In this document: positions 10,470 to 21,200 of the stretch, piece after piece | How the letters are laid out: each line of letters opens with the position of its first letter | How positions within the stretch are numbered: position 1 is the stretch's first letter | Assembly (NCBI RefSeq): GCF_020037125.1 | Contig: NZ_JAIQDG010000043.1 | Coordinates: forward strand, 1 to 64,000 | From: Myxococcus sp. RHSTA-1-4 | Lineage (GTDB): Bacteria; Myxococcota; Myxococcia; Myxococcales; Myxococcaceae | Reading direction: 5' to 3' | Length of the DNA: 64,000 nucleotides | Translations under genes and position numbers: made by a program | Notes under the pieces: generated by a model | Seen by the model: the letters and a program-made list of their open reading frames with translations, nothing else | Told to the model about the DNA's origin: nothing | Databases searched by the model: none

Positions 10470-13400
10470 TCAAGCGTCAGGTGGGAAGGCGAGGTCATCG
10501 GCGGCACCTCGGGGTGGGACGGGATTCGCGGCGTGCTCCAGGGGCTGCTCGACGTCCGCGGTGATGCTCTCGAGCAGCCGCACCCAGTCGCCGAGCAGCG
10601 CGGCGACGGATTCGGGGCGGAACAGCTCGGTCTTGTACTCCAGCGTCGCGACCAGTCCCGCGGGGCCATCGGCGATGCCCAGCTTCAGGTCGTAGAGCGT
10701 CCACCCACGCGTCTGCATGAGGGGCCGCACCTCCAGGCCGGGAACCCCCGTGGGGCGTCCCTCCTGGTCGGAGAAGGTGAAGCCGATGCGGCAGAGCGCC
10801 GGCAGCAGCCGGACCAGCTCCGCGTGGGGCAGGCCCTGATGGGCAAAGGCCTCCAGGTACCGGGTGCGCACCCGGCCGAGCACGTCGCGGAAGGTGCCGC
10901 AATCCTGGAGGTCGGTGCGGATGACGAGGTAGCCGGCGAACATGCCGATGAGCCGCTCCAGCTCCGGGCGCAGACGCTGCGCGTGCGCGAAGCCGACGCG
11001 CACGTCCTTCTGTCCGGAGCGGCGCGCCAGCAGCACCTGGAAGGCCGCCAGCAGGAGCATGAACAGCGTGACGCCCTCACGCCGGCACAGCGAGCGAAGC
11101 CGGGTGGCCAGCTCGGGCGGAAGGGCGAGATCCAGACTCTCGCCCCGGAAGCTCTCCCGTTCGGGGCGCGGGAAGTCCGTGGGCAGGCGCACGTCCTCGG
11201 CGGAACCGGCCAGCGCGCGCGCCCAGTACTCGCGAAGCCGCTCCAGCGCCCCATCCTTCAGCCACGCGTGCTGCCAGCGCGTGAAGTCCTGGTACTGGAG
11301 GGACAGCTCCGGCAGCGGTGACGGCCGGCCCTCGCGGAAGGCGGCGTAGAGCACCGCCAGCTCGGACGCGAAGATGGAGAACGAGACGAAGTCCGTGATG
11401 GCGTGGTGCATGTTCACCAGCAGCACGTGCGCCACGGGTGACAGACGGTAGAGCCGGCATCGCACCAGCGGCCCGCGTGCCAGCTCGAACGGGCGACCGA
11501 TTTCCTCCCGTGCGCGCCGCAGCGCCTCCGCCTCGTTCTCCGTCACGGAGGCCCCGCCGAGCTCCACCACGTCCATTTCCAGCGGCGCGGGGGGAAGGAT
11601 GCGCTGCACCGGCACGCCATCCACGAGCGGGAAACAGGTGCGCAGGCTCTCGTGGCGGCGGACAATCTCCTCGATGCCACGCCGCAGGGACTCCACATCG
11701 AGCTCACCGTCCAGGCGCAACACCACGGGCGAGGAGTTCAACGGATTGTCCGCGCCGCCCTGCTCGGGAGACCAGTAGACCTCCTGGCAGAAGGACAGGG
11801 GCAGTTGCTCGGCCGGCGGCGTGCGGACGACAGTTGGGAGGACCTGACCGTTCGCCAGTTCGGACGCGGAGAGCTTCTCCGCCAGCGCGGCGACCGTGGG
11901 GTTCTCGAAGAGGGTCGCCAGCGCGAGCTCCCGCCCGAGGAGCGCGCCAATCCGGGACATGAACTGCGTGGCGATGAGGGAGTGGCCACCCAGGTCGAAG
12001 AAGTTGTCGTGAGCGCCCACCCGCTCCACCTGAAGCAGCCCCGCCCACAGGTCCGCCACTATCTGCTCCATGGGCGTGCGCGGGGGCACGTAGGCCTCCG
12101 CCGCCCCGGCGCGCTCCGTCTCCGGCTCCGGCAGCGCCTTCCGGTCGAGCTTGCCGCTGGAGGACAGCGGCAGCGCCTCCAGCACCACGTATGCCGCGGG
12201 CACCATGTACTCCGGCAGCCGGCCTCGCAGCCACTCGCGCACCGGCCCCACTTCCACCTCTCCGGCCACGTACGCCACCAGCCGCTTGTCTCCCTCCACC
12301 TCCTTCACCACCACCGCCGCCTCCCTCACCCCGGGGCACTCGCCCAGCACCGCCTCCACCTCCCCCACCTCCAACCGCATTCCCCGCACCTTCCACTGCC
12401 CGTCCCGCCGGCCCACGTACTCCAGCTCTCCCCCCGCCCCCCACCTCACCACGTCTCCCGTCCGGTACAGCCTCGCCCCCGCCTCTCCCGAGAGCGCGTC
12501 CGGCACGAAGCGCTCCGCCGTCAACCCAGGCCGCCCCAGGTAGCCCCGCGCCACCCCCTCTCCTCCCACGTACAGCTCCCCGGCCACTCCCACCGGCACC
12601 GGCCTCATTCCCTCGTCCAGCACGTACACGCGCACTCGCGGCAGCGGCACTCCAATCCCCACCCGCTCCGCCCTCACCTCCCCCTCCGTCAACGTCGCGC
12701 ACACCGTCACTTCCGTCGGCCCGTACGCGTTGATGAGCCGCCTGCCCTCTCCCCACCGCCTCACCACCTCCGGCGGGCACGCCTCTCCCGCAGAGATGAG
12801 CGTGCGCACTCCCTCCAAGCCTCCGGCCTTCACCTGCTTCAGCACCGACGGCGTCAGCGTCACCACCGTCACTCCCTGCCGCCTCACCGTCTCCTCCAGC
12901 GGCCCTCCCGGCAGCAACTCCTCCTTCGGCGCCATGCACAGGCACGCCCCCGCCGAAAGCGTCGAGAAGACTTCGCACACCGACGCGTCGAAGCTCTGCG
13001 AGGCGAATTGCAGCACCCGGCTGTCCGGCTTCACCCCGTGCCCCTCCACCACCTCTCCCGCCGTATTCGCCAGGCCCCCGTGCCTCACCATCACCCCCTT
13101 GGGCCGGCCCGTGCTTCCCGAGGTGAAGATGACGTACGCCAGGCTCTCCGCGTCCACCCTCACCTCGGGCCGCGTCGCCGGCTGCCTCGTCACCTGCTCC
13201 CACTCGGTGTCCAGGCACACCAGCACCTCACCCCGCCACGCCAGCTCATCGGCCAGCTTCTGCTGGGTGAGCACCACGCCGATTCCCGCCTCCTCCACCA
13301 TCCACCTCACCCGCTGCGCAGGCAGGCTCGGGTCGATGGGCACATACGCGCCGCCCGCCTTCAGCACTCCCAGCATTCCCACCACCAGCTCCGCCGAGCG

Positions 13401-16400
13401 CTCCACGCACAGCCCCACCCTCACCTCGGGGCCCACGCCCAGGCTTCTCAGGTGGTGCGCCAGCTGGTTGGCCCTCGCCTCCAGCTCGCCGTAAGTCATG
13501 CGCCGGCCGCTCGACTCCTCCACCGCCACCGCCTCCGGCCGCTCCTCCGCTCGCGCCTCGAAGAGTCCGTGCCCGCGCACCCCCACAGGCGCCCCCGCCC
13601 TCCGCGCACGGCTCCACTCCTCCAGCACCCGCCTCCGCGCCTCTCCCTCCAGCAGCTCCACTTCCCCAATCCGCGCTTCCGGCCTCGCCACCAGCTCCTC
13701 CACCAGCCGCCGGTAGCCGCCCGCCATCCGCTCCACGCTCGCTGCCTCGAACAGGTCCGCGCTGTACTCCCACAGGCACGACAGCCCCTCGGGGCCCTCC
13801 GTGAGGGCGACGATGAGGTCCAGCTTCGCCGTCCCTGTCTCGAAGGAGAGGCCACTCAACGTCAGTCCCGGCAGCCTCAGCTCGGGCGCCGGCGCGTTCT
13901 GCAGGAGCAGCTTCACCTGGAAGATGGGCGAGTGGCCCAGGCTGCGCTCCGGGTTGACCGCCTCCACGAGCTTCTCGAAGGGCACGTCCTGGTGCGCATA
14001 TGCCTCGAGCGTCGTTTCCCTCACGCGCCTCAGCAGCTCGCGGAAGCTCAGCCCCGCCTCGACCCGCGTGCGCAACACGAGCTGATTGATGAAGAAGCCA
14101 ATCAGCCCCTCCACCTCGCGCCGGCTGCGGCCCGCGACATCCGTCCCGACGACGATGTCCTCCTGGCCCGCGTAGCGGAACAGCAGCGCGTCGAAGGCCG
14201 CCAGCAACACCATGAAGGGTGTGACGCCCTCGCGCCGGCCGAGCTCCCGGACCGCCTCCTGCAACGCCAGCGGCAGGCGCTGAACCAGGTGCGCGCCCCG
14301 GTGGCTCTGCACGGCCGGGCGCGGCCTGTCGAAGGGAAGCTCCATCACCCCCGGGGCCCCCGCGAGCCGCGCCTTCCACCAACCCAGCTCCGCCTCCAGC
14401 GTCTCGCCGCGCAGCCAGCCCCGCTGCCACGTCGCGTAGTCCGCGTACTGCACGGACAGCTCCGGCAGCGGTGAGGGGCTGCCCGCGGAGAACGCCGGGT
14501 AGAGCGCCCCCAGCTCCCGGAGCAGGATGCCCGTGGACCAGGCATCCGACACGATGTGGTGCAGCACCAGCACCAGGACGTGCTCACGCTCGCCCAGCCT
14601 GAGCAGCAACGCGCGCAGGAGTGGACCTCGCGCCAGGTCGAAGGGGCCGCGAGCCTCCTCCGCCGCCAGCCGCAGCACCTCGGCACCGCGCTCGGACTCG
14701 GGGAGCACCTGGAGGTCGCGCACCTGTATGGGCAGACGCCCACCGGGGTGGATCTCCTGGGCGGGCTCCTGCTCGCGAAGGGAGAACGTGGTTCTCAGTA
14801 CCTCGTGCCGGCGGATGATTTCCTCGAAGCAGCGCTCCAGCACCCGCACGTCGAGGTTTCCTTCGAGCCTCACCGCCGCCGGGATGTTGTAGAGCGGGCT
14901 CCCGGGTTCGAGCCGATCCAGGAACCACAGGCGCTGCTGCGCGAAGGACAGCGGCGGCCCTCCGTCGCGGCTCGCGGGGACCAGCGGCGGCACTGCGCGC
15001 CTGCCATCGGCCTCCTGCCGCGCCTCTTCCACGCGCCGGGCGAGCTTTTCGACCGTCGGCGCATCGAAGATCTGCTGGAGCGGAAGCTCCACTCCCAGCA
15101 GCGCGTGAAGGCGCGAGGCCACCTGCGTGGCGATGAGGGAGTGGCCACCCAGGTCGAAGAAGTTGTCGTGAGCGCCCACCCGCTCCACCTGAAGCAGCCC
15201 CGCCCACAGGTCCGCCACTATCTGCTCCATGGGCGTGCGCGGGGGCACGTAGGCCTCCGCCGCCCCGGCGCGCTCCGTCTCCGGCTCCGGCAGCGCCTTC
15301 CGGTCGAGCTTGCCGCTGGAGGACAGCGGCAGCGCCTCCAGCACCACGTATGCCGCGGGCACCATGTACTCCGGCAGCCGGCCTCGCAGCCACTCGCGCA
15401 CCGGCCCCACTTCCACCTCTCCGGCCACGTACGCCACCAGCCGCTTGTCTCCCTCCACCTCCTTCACCACCACCGCCGCCTCCCTCACCCCGGGGCACTC
15501 GCCCAGCACCGCCTCCACCTCCCCCACCTCCAACCGCATTCCCCGCACCTTCCACTGCCCGTCCCGCCGGCCCACGTACTCCAGCTCTCCCCCCGCCCCC
15601 CACCTCACCACGTCTCCCGTCCGGTACAGCCTCGCCCCCGCCTCTCCCGAGAGCGCGTCCGGCACGAAGCGCTCCGCCGTCAACCCAGGCCGCCCCAGGT
15701 AGCCCCGCGCCACCCCCTCTCCTCCCACGTACAGCTCCCCGGCCACTCCCACCGGCACCGGCCTCATTCCCTCGTCCAGCACGTACACGCGCACTCGCGG
15801 CAGCGGCACTCCAATCCCCACCCGCTCCGCCCTCACCTCCCCCTCCGTCAACGTCGCGCACACCGTCACTTCCGTCGGCCCGTACGCGTTGATGAGCCGC
15901 CTGCCCTCTCCCCACCGCCTCACCACCTCCGGCGGGCACGCCTCTCCCGCAGAGATGAGCGTGCGCACTCCCTCCAAGCCTCCGGCCTTCACCTGCTTCA
16001 GCACCGACGGCGTCAGCGTCACCACCGTCACTCCCTGCCGCCTCACCGTCTCCTCCAGCGGCCCTCCCGGCAGCAACTCCTCCTTCGGCGCCATGCACAG
16101 GCACGCCCCCGCCGAAAGCGTCGAGAAGACTTCGCACACCGACGCGTCGAAGCTCTGCGAGGCGAATTGCAGCACCCGGCTGTCCGGCTTCACCCCGTGC
16201 CCCTCCACCACCTCTCCCGCCGTATTCGCCAGGCCCCCGTGCCTCACCATCACCCCCTTGGGCCGGCCCGTGCTTCCCGAGGTGAAGATGACGTACGCCA
16301 GGCTCTCCGCGTCCACCCTCACCTCGGGCCGCGTCGCCGGCTGCCTCGTCACCTGCTCCCACTCGGTGTCCAGGCACACCAGCACCTCACCCCGCCACGC

Positions 16401-18245
16401 CAGCTCATCGGCCAGCTTCTGCTGGGTGAGCACCACGCCGATTCCCGCCTCCTCCACCATCCACCTCACCCGCTGCGCAGGCAGGCTCGGGTCGATGGGC
16501 ACATACGCGCCGCCCGCCTTCAGCACTCCCAGCATTCCCACCACCAGCTCCGCCGAGCGCTCCACGCACAGCCCCACCCTCACCTCGGGGCCCACGCCCA
16601 GGCTTCTCAGGTGGTGCGCCAGCTGGTTGGCCCTCGCCTCCAGCTCGCCGTAAGTCATGCGCCGGCCGCTCGACTCCTCCACCGCCACCGCCTCCGGCCG
16701 CTCCTCCGCTCGCGCCTCGAAGAGTCCGTGCCCGCGCACCCCCACAGGCGCCCCCGCCCTCCGCGCACGGCTCCACTCCTCCAGCACCCGCCTCCGCGCC
16801 TCTCCCTCCAGCAGCTCCACTTCCCCAATCCGCGCTTCCGGCCTCGCCACCAGCTCCTCCACCAGCCGCCGGTAGCCGCCCGCCATCCGCTCCACGCTCG
16901 CTGCCTCGAACAGGTCCGCGCTGTACTCCCACAGGCACGACAGCCCCTCGGGGCCCTCCGTGAAGTGCAGGCTCAGGTCGAGCTTCGCCAGACCGCTGTC
17001 CAGATGGAGGTGGCGCAGCGTGAGGCCGGGCACGCTCACCTGCGACATGGGCGCGTTCTGGAAGTTGAAGGACACCCGGTAGAACGGCGTCTGACCGGGG
17101 TCTCGCCCCGGCTGCAGCGCCGCGACGATGTGCTCCAGCGGCACGTCCTGGTGCTCGTAGGCGCCGACGCACGTCTCCCTGACGCGCCGGAGCGCCTCAC
17201 GGAAGCTCGGGTTGCCCGACAGGTCCGTCCGCATCACCAGCGTGTTGATGAAGAAGCCAATCAGCCCCTCCACCTCGCGCCGGCCGCGCCCCGCCACGGG
17301 CGTCCCCACCGCCACGTCCGGCTGGCCCGAGTAGCGGAGGAGCAGAACGTCCAGGACGGCCAGCAGCACCATGAAGGGCGTGGCGCCCTCGCGTTGCGCC
17401 AGCGCCTTCACCGCGCCCCACCGCTCCCGCGGCAGCCGGAAGGTGTGCGAGCCGCTCCGGGCGACCACTCCCGGACGCCGCTGCCAGTCGGTGGGCAGGT
17501 CGAGCAGCTCCAGCCCCGCGAGCCGCTCCTTCCACCAGGAGCGTTGCGTCTCCAGCGCCTCTCGCTGGGCCTCGCCGCGCTGCCATGCGGCCCAGTCCGC
17601 GTACTGCGTCCGCAGCGGCGGGAGCGCCGGCTGGCCCCCTCGCGAGAAGGCGCCGTAGAGCTCCAGCACCTCGCGGACCAGCACCCCCATCGACCAGATG
17701 TCGAAGACGATGTGGTGCAGCACCAGCACCAGCAGGTGCTCCTGCTCGGCCAGCCGCAGCAGCGTGGCGCGCAGCAACGGCCCCTGGAGCAGATCGAAGG
17801 GACGCCGCACCTCCTCGTGAGCCAGGCGCCAGGCCTCCGCCTCGCGCTCCTCCACGGGCGGCGTCCGCAGGTCCACGCTCCGCAGCGGGAGCGTCAGCGA
17901 GGGCGCGATGCGCTGAACCGGCCCCGCCGGCTCCTCCGCGAAGGTAGTGCGCAAGACCTCGTGGCGCGCGATGAGGGCCTGGAAGCTCTTGTCGAGCGCC
18001 ACGACGTCCAGCACTCCCTCCACCCTCAACACGATGGGCAGGTTGTAGAGCGCCAGCCCGGGCTGCAGCCTGTCGATGAACCACAGCCGCTGCTGGGCGA
18101 ACGACAGGGGCACGGCCTGCTGGCGATCACGTGCCGGAATGACGTTCCGGGGCTCCCGGGCCTTCGCGTCCTCCCGCAGCTTGCGCAGCAGCAGCTCGCG
18201 CTTCTCGGGAGAGAGGCTCTCCAGGCGCCGCATCAGGTCATTCAT
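10470..18245 (-). CDS. NRPS: C-A-T-C-A-T-C with terminal free condensation domain
   Basis: Synthetase of 2591 residues following the PKS. It starts with a short helical leader (LSPEKRELLLRKL), common before C domains and a likely docking region. Domains: C (motif HHIVFDIWS near 181), A (TSGSTG near 656), T (GGHSL near 1033), C (HHIVSDAWS near 1232), A (TSGSTG near 1709), T (GGHSL near 2086), C (HHAITDF near 2282). Both A domains lie in a 1.84-kb direct repeat and have the same pocket, DACTIAAVC(K), closest to aromatic codes but unassigned, so two identical residues are probably added in a row. There is no TE. The final C domain has no cognate A-T here and must act on a carrier elsewhere or take part in release. 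Start overlaps the PKS stop (ATGA). Confidence 0.95.
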   Translation of the reverse strand: MNDLMRRLESLSPEKRELLLRKLREDAKAREPRNVIPARDRQQAVPLSFAQQRLWFIDRLQPGLALYNLPIVLRVEGVLDVVALDKSFQALIARHEVLRTTFAEEPAGPVQRIAPSLTLPLRSVDLRTPPVEEREAEAWRLAHEEVRRPFDLLQGPLLRATLLRLAEQEHLLVLVLHHIVFDIWSMGVLVREVLELYGAFSRGGQPALPPLRTQYADWAAWQRGEAQREALETQRSWWKERLAGLELLDLPTDWQRRPGVVARSGSHTFRLPRERWGAVKALAQREGATPFMVLLAVLDVLLLRYSGQPDVAVGTPVAGRGRREVEGLIGFFINTLVMRTDLSGNPSFREALRRVRETCVGAYEHQDVPLEHIVAALQPGRDPGQTPFYRVSFNFQNAPMSQVSVPGLTLRHLHLDSGLAKLDLSLHFTEGPEGLSCLWEYSADLFEAASVERMAGGYRRLVEELVARPEARIGEVELLEGEARRRVLEEWSRARRAGAPVGVRGHGLFEARAEERPEAVAVEESSGRRMTYGELEARANQLAHHLRSLGVGPEVRVGLCVERSAELVVGMLGVLKAGGAYVPIDPSLPAQRVRWMVEEAGIGVVLTQQKLADELAWRGEVLVCLDTEWEQVTRQPATRPEVRVDAESLAYVIFTSGSTGRPKGVMVRHGGLANTAGEVVEGHGVKPDSRVLQFASQSFDASVCEVFSTLSAGACLCMAPKEELLPGGPLEETVRRQGVTVVTLTPSVLKQVKAGGLEGVRTLISAGEACPPEVVRRWGEGRRLINAYGPTEVTVCATLTEGEVRAERVGIGVPLPRVRVYVLDEGMRPVPVGVAGELYVGGEGVARGYLGRPGLTAERFVPDALSGEAGARLYRTGDVVRWGAGGELEYVGRRDGQWKVRGMRLEVGEVEAVLGECPGVREAAVVVKEVEGDKRLVAYVAGEVEVGPVREWLRGRLPEYMVPAAYVVLEALPLSSSGKLDRKALPEPETERAGAAEAYVPPRTPMEQIVADLWAGLLQVERVGAHDNFFDLGGHSLIATQVASRLHALLGVELPLQQIFDAPTVEKLARRVEEARQEADGRRAVPPLVPASRDGGPPLSFAQQRLWFLDRLEPGSPLYNIPAAVRLEGNLDVRVLERCFEEIIRRHEVLRTTFSLREQEPAQEIHPGGRLPIQVRDLQVLPESERGAEVLRLAAEEARGPFDLARGPLLRALLLRLGEREHVLVLVLHHIVSDAWSTGILLRELGALYPAFSAGSPSPLPELSVQYADYATWQRGWLRGETLEAELGWWKARLAGAPGVMELPFDRPRPAVQSHRGAHLVQRLPLALQEAVRELGRREGVTPFMVLLAAFDALLFRYAGQEDIVVGTDVAGRSRREVEGLIGFFINQLVLRTRVEAGLSFRELLRRVRETTLEAYAHQDVPFEKLVEAVNPERSLGHSPIFQVKLLLQNAPAPELRLPGLTLSGLSFETGTAKLDLIVALTEGPEGLSCLWEYSADLFEAASVERMAGGYRRLVEELVARPEARIGEVELLEGEARRRVLEEWSRARRAGAPVGVRGHGLFEARAEERPEAVAVEESSGRRMTYGELEARANQLAHHLRSLGVGPEVRVGLCVERSAELVVGMLGVLKAGGAYVPIDPSLPAQRVRWMVEEAGIGVVLTQQKLADELAWRGEVLVCLDTEWEQVTRQPATRPEVRVDAESLAYVIFTSGSTGRPKGVMVRHGGLANTAGEVVEGHGVKPDSRVLQFASQSFDASVCEVFSTLSAGACLCMAPKEELLPGGPLEETVRRQGVTVVTLTPSVLKQVKAGGLEGVRTLISAGEACPPEVVRRWGEGRRLINAYGPTEVTVCATLTEGEVRAERVGIGVPLPRVRVYVLDEGMRPVPVGVAGELYVGGEGVARGYLGRPGLTAERFVPDALSGEAGARLYRTGDVVRWGAGGELEYVGRRDGQWKVRGMRLEVGEVEAVLGECPGVREAAVVVKEVEGDKRLVAYVAGEVEVGPVREWLRGRLPEYMVPAAYVVLEALPLSSSGKLDRKALPEPETERAGAAEAYVPPRTPMEQIVADLWAGLLQVERVGAHDNFFDLGGHSLIATQFMSRIGALLGRELALATLFENPTVAALAEKLSASELANGQVLPTVVRTPPAEQLPLSFCQEVYWSPEQGGADNPLNSSPVVLRLDGELDVESLRRGIEEIVRRHESLRTCFPLVDGVPVQRILPPAPLEMDVVELGGASVTENEAEALRRAREEIGRPFELARGPLVRCRLYRLSPVAHVLLVNMHHAITDFVSFSIFASELAVLYAAFREGRPSPLPELSLQYQDFTRWQHAWLKDGALERLREYWARALAGSAEDVRLPTDFPRPERESFRGESLDLALPPELATRLRSLCRREGVTLFMLLLAAFQVLLARRSGQKDVRVGFAHAQRLRPELERLIGMFAGYLVIRTDLQDCGTFRDVLGRVRTRYLEAFAHQGLPHAELVRLLPALCRIGFTFSDQEGRPTGVPGLEVRPLMQTRGWTLYDLKLGIADGPAGLVATLEYKTELFRPESVAALLGDWVRLLESITADVEQPLEHAANPVPPRGAADDLAFPPDA
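11964..13804 (-). repeat. Direct repeat copy 2: A-T cassette of second module
   Basis: About 1.84 kb that appears identical, base for base wherever I compared, to 15123-16963 (constant offset 3159). In coding sense it runs from the last part of the C domain (at EGPEGLS) through the linker and the whole A domain to just after the T-domain serine (GGHSLIATQ). Sequence diverges abruptly at both ends. This points to recent duplication or gene conversion. Confidence 0.93.
15123..16963 (-). repeat. Direct repeat copy 1: A-T cassette of first module
   Basis: Partner of 11964-13804, encoding the same C-terminal C-domain segment, A domain and T-domain core. The flanking C and T sequences of the two modules differ clearly, so the exchange covered only the A-centred unit. 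Codon choice inside is unusually rich in GGG, GGA, AGG, GAG and GTG compared with neighbouring modules. Confidence 0.93.
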
Positions 18246-21200
18246 GACGCCTCCTCCAGCTCCGCCAGCAGCTCCTCGAGCCGGCCGGCATCCGCCTGCG
18301 CCGCCTGGCCCTGGAGGACCGCCATCGCCACTCCCGACACGGTGGGCGTCTCGAAGAGGCCGCGAATCGACACCTCCACGCCAAACGCCTCCCTCACCCG
18401 CGAAACCATCTGGGTCCCCAGCAGCGAATGCCCACCCAGCTCGAAGAAGCTGTCATGGATGCCGACACGCTCGAGTCCGAAGAGCTCCTGCCATAGCTCG
18501 CAGATGCGCTGCTCGATGGCGTCGCGCGGCGCAACGTACGGCGTGCCCAGCGCTGGCCGGGCGTGCGCCTTCGACCCCGGCGCCCCTTCGCCCACCGACG
18601 AGGGAGCCGCCATCGCTGGCGCCGCGACGCGGGCGCGGCGTGCCGCCAGGTCTCCCGTGGAGACGACGAACCGGCCGCCCTCCTCCGCCGCGAGGATGCG
18701 CCGGAAGGCGCGCAGTCCCTCGTCCATCGTCAACGCCAGCAGGCCCGGGCTCTCGCTCCAGCCGTCCCAGTCCACGGTGATCCACCGCGTGCCGCTCCGC
18801 CGGCCCTGCCGCGCGCAGAAGGCATCCATGAAGAGGTTGGCCGCGGCATAGGCCGAGAAGCCGATGCCCCCCAGCACCGCCGCCAGCGACGACTGGAGCA
18901 CCACCCACTCCGGGGGCTCCGCTTCCAGGGCCCGCGTCAGCACGCGCAGACCGCGCACCTTGGCCTCGAACTGCGCCTCGCACCGAGCAGCGTCCGTCTC
19001 CGAGAGCAGGACGTGCGCGTCCGGCCCCACCACCCCCGCGGAGTGCACGACGCCGTGGATGCGGCCAAAGCGGGCCCGCGCCCGCGCCAGCGCGGCCTCC
19101 ACGTCACCCTCGCGAGACACATCCGCGCGCAGGACCAGCACCTCCGCGCCCTGCCGCTCCAGCTCCAGCAGCCGCCGGAGGATGCGCGCCGTGGCGTCCT
19201 CCGCGTCATGCGACGCGAGCCACGCGTCCCACGCCTCGCGCTCCGGGAGCGCGGTGCGGCTCAGGAGCACCAGCTTCGCCTTCGCCTCGGACGCCAACAG
19301 CCCGGCGATGCCGAGGCCGATGCGCCCCAGTCCACCGGTGATGAGGTAGACCCCTCCCTGCCGGAGCGGCACCGGGCTGGAGGGAGGAGGCAGCGACGTG
19401 GGAGCGTAGTCCTCCACCCAGCGGCGGCCCGCGCGCAGGGCGACCACCGCGTCGCGCGGCTCCGACTCCAGCTCCGTCACCAGCGCTTCCGCCCACTGCG
19501 TCTCCCGAGCCGGCTCTCCGGGCACGACGACATCCACCGCTCGGCAGCGCCAGGCCGGGCCGAGCTCCCGCGGCAGCACGCGGCACGGCCCGAGCGCCAA
19601 CGCCTGCTCGGGGTGCAGGGGCTCCTCGCCCGTGACGTCCTGGGCGCCCGCGGTGACGCAGGTCAGCTCCACCTCCACGCCGGGCACGCGCGCCGCGAGC
19701 GCACGCGCCAGGTACAGCGGCGCGTAGAAGCCCCACGCCAGCGCCGGCTCCAGGGCCGTCGCGTCGTCCCCCCGCGTCTCCGAGGGCGGCGGCCCCACCA
19801 GGAAGACAATCCGCTCCGGAGGTCCACCCTGGTCGAGCAGGGCCTCCACGAGCCGCGTGTGGTGCTCCGGCCTGGAGCCCTCCAGCCCGTAGCGCCGGGG
19901 GCCGTGTTGCACGAAGTCATCGGAGGGGACCACCTCCACCACGTCGGCCCCACGCGCTCGCAGCCGCTCCACGAGGGGGCCACCCGGCTCGCGCGCGAAC
20001 ACCAGCCACCGCCCTCCCTGTCTCGGCAGCCCGTCCCGCCGCGCCTGGCGCCACGAGGGGGTGTAGAACCAACCCTCGGACTCGGCGCGCCTGGGGACGC
20101 GCCCGGGCGGCTCGGACGTGGCCTCCGCGCTCGCGGGCCGGGCGTCCACCCAGTAGCGCTCGCGCTGGAAGGGATACGTGGGCAGCGGGATGCGCCGGCG
20201 CCGCTCCGGAGCGTAGAGCTTCGGTCCCTCCAGGCGGGCGCCCGAGAGCCAGAGCCGCCCCGCCGAGCCCAGCAGCACCTCCAGGTCCGGCCGCGCCTCG
20301 TAGGGGTGGCGCATCGAGGCGAGCACGGTTGGCTGTTCCGAGGCCCCCTGCCGGACGAGGGTTCCCAACGTCCCGCCGGGACCCACCTCCAGGAAGACGC
20401 GAGAGGGCTCGGCGAGCAGCTCCCGCACTCCATCGCCGAAGCGCACGGTGCGCCGGAGGTGCTCGACCCAGTAGTCGGGGTTCGTGGCCTGCGCGGGGGG
20501 AATCCAGGTGCCCGTGACGTTGGAGACCCAGGGCAGCATCGGCGGGGACCAGGACACCACGCGCAGGCGCTCCGCGAAGGCTCCCAGGATGGGGGCCATC
20601 ATCGACGAGTGGAAGGCATGCGACGTGTGGAGCCGGCGGGTGGCCACCCCACGGCCGGAGAGCCGCGTCTCCAATGCGGCCACCTGCTCCGTCGGGCCCG
20701 CCACCACGCACAGGGAGGGCGCGTTGACGGCCGCGAGCGACAGCTCCGTCCCCAGCAGCGGCAACACCTCCTGCTCGGGCAGGGACACGGAGAGCATCGC
20801 GCCCGCCGGCATCTGCTCCATCAACCGGCCCCGGGCGGCCACCAGCGCCAGCGCATCCTCCAGCTTCAGGACGCCCGCCAGGCACGCGGCGACATACTCG
20901 CCCACGCTGTGGCCCACCATCGCCTGCGGCTTCACGCCCCAGGACATCCACAGCTTCGCCAGCGCGTAGGACACGGTGAAGAGCGCGGGCTGAGCCAGCG
21001 ACGTGCGCCGGAGCTGGTGGTCCGCTTCCTCGGCATCAGCGTCTCGCGCCAGGAGGAGCTTCCGCAGGTCCATCCTCAGGTGCGGAAGCAGGTGCTCGCA
21101 GCACGCGTCCACGAGCTTGCGGAAGCCCGGCACCTCCTCATACAGCCCGCGCCCCATGCCCGCGTACTGGGAGCCCTGGCCGGGGAACATGAAGACCACC

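Noticed and set aside
10460-10669. N-terminal extension of the GT4-like glycosyltransferase to 10669
   Set aside because: The extra segment lies inside the NRPS coding sequence in another frame and is compositionally unlike the enzyme; ATG 10459 has a good GAGGAG site.
11964-16963. Direct repeats as an insertion sequence or transposon
   Set aside because: No transposase, terminal inverted repeats or target duplication; the repeats are in-frame NRPS coding sequence.
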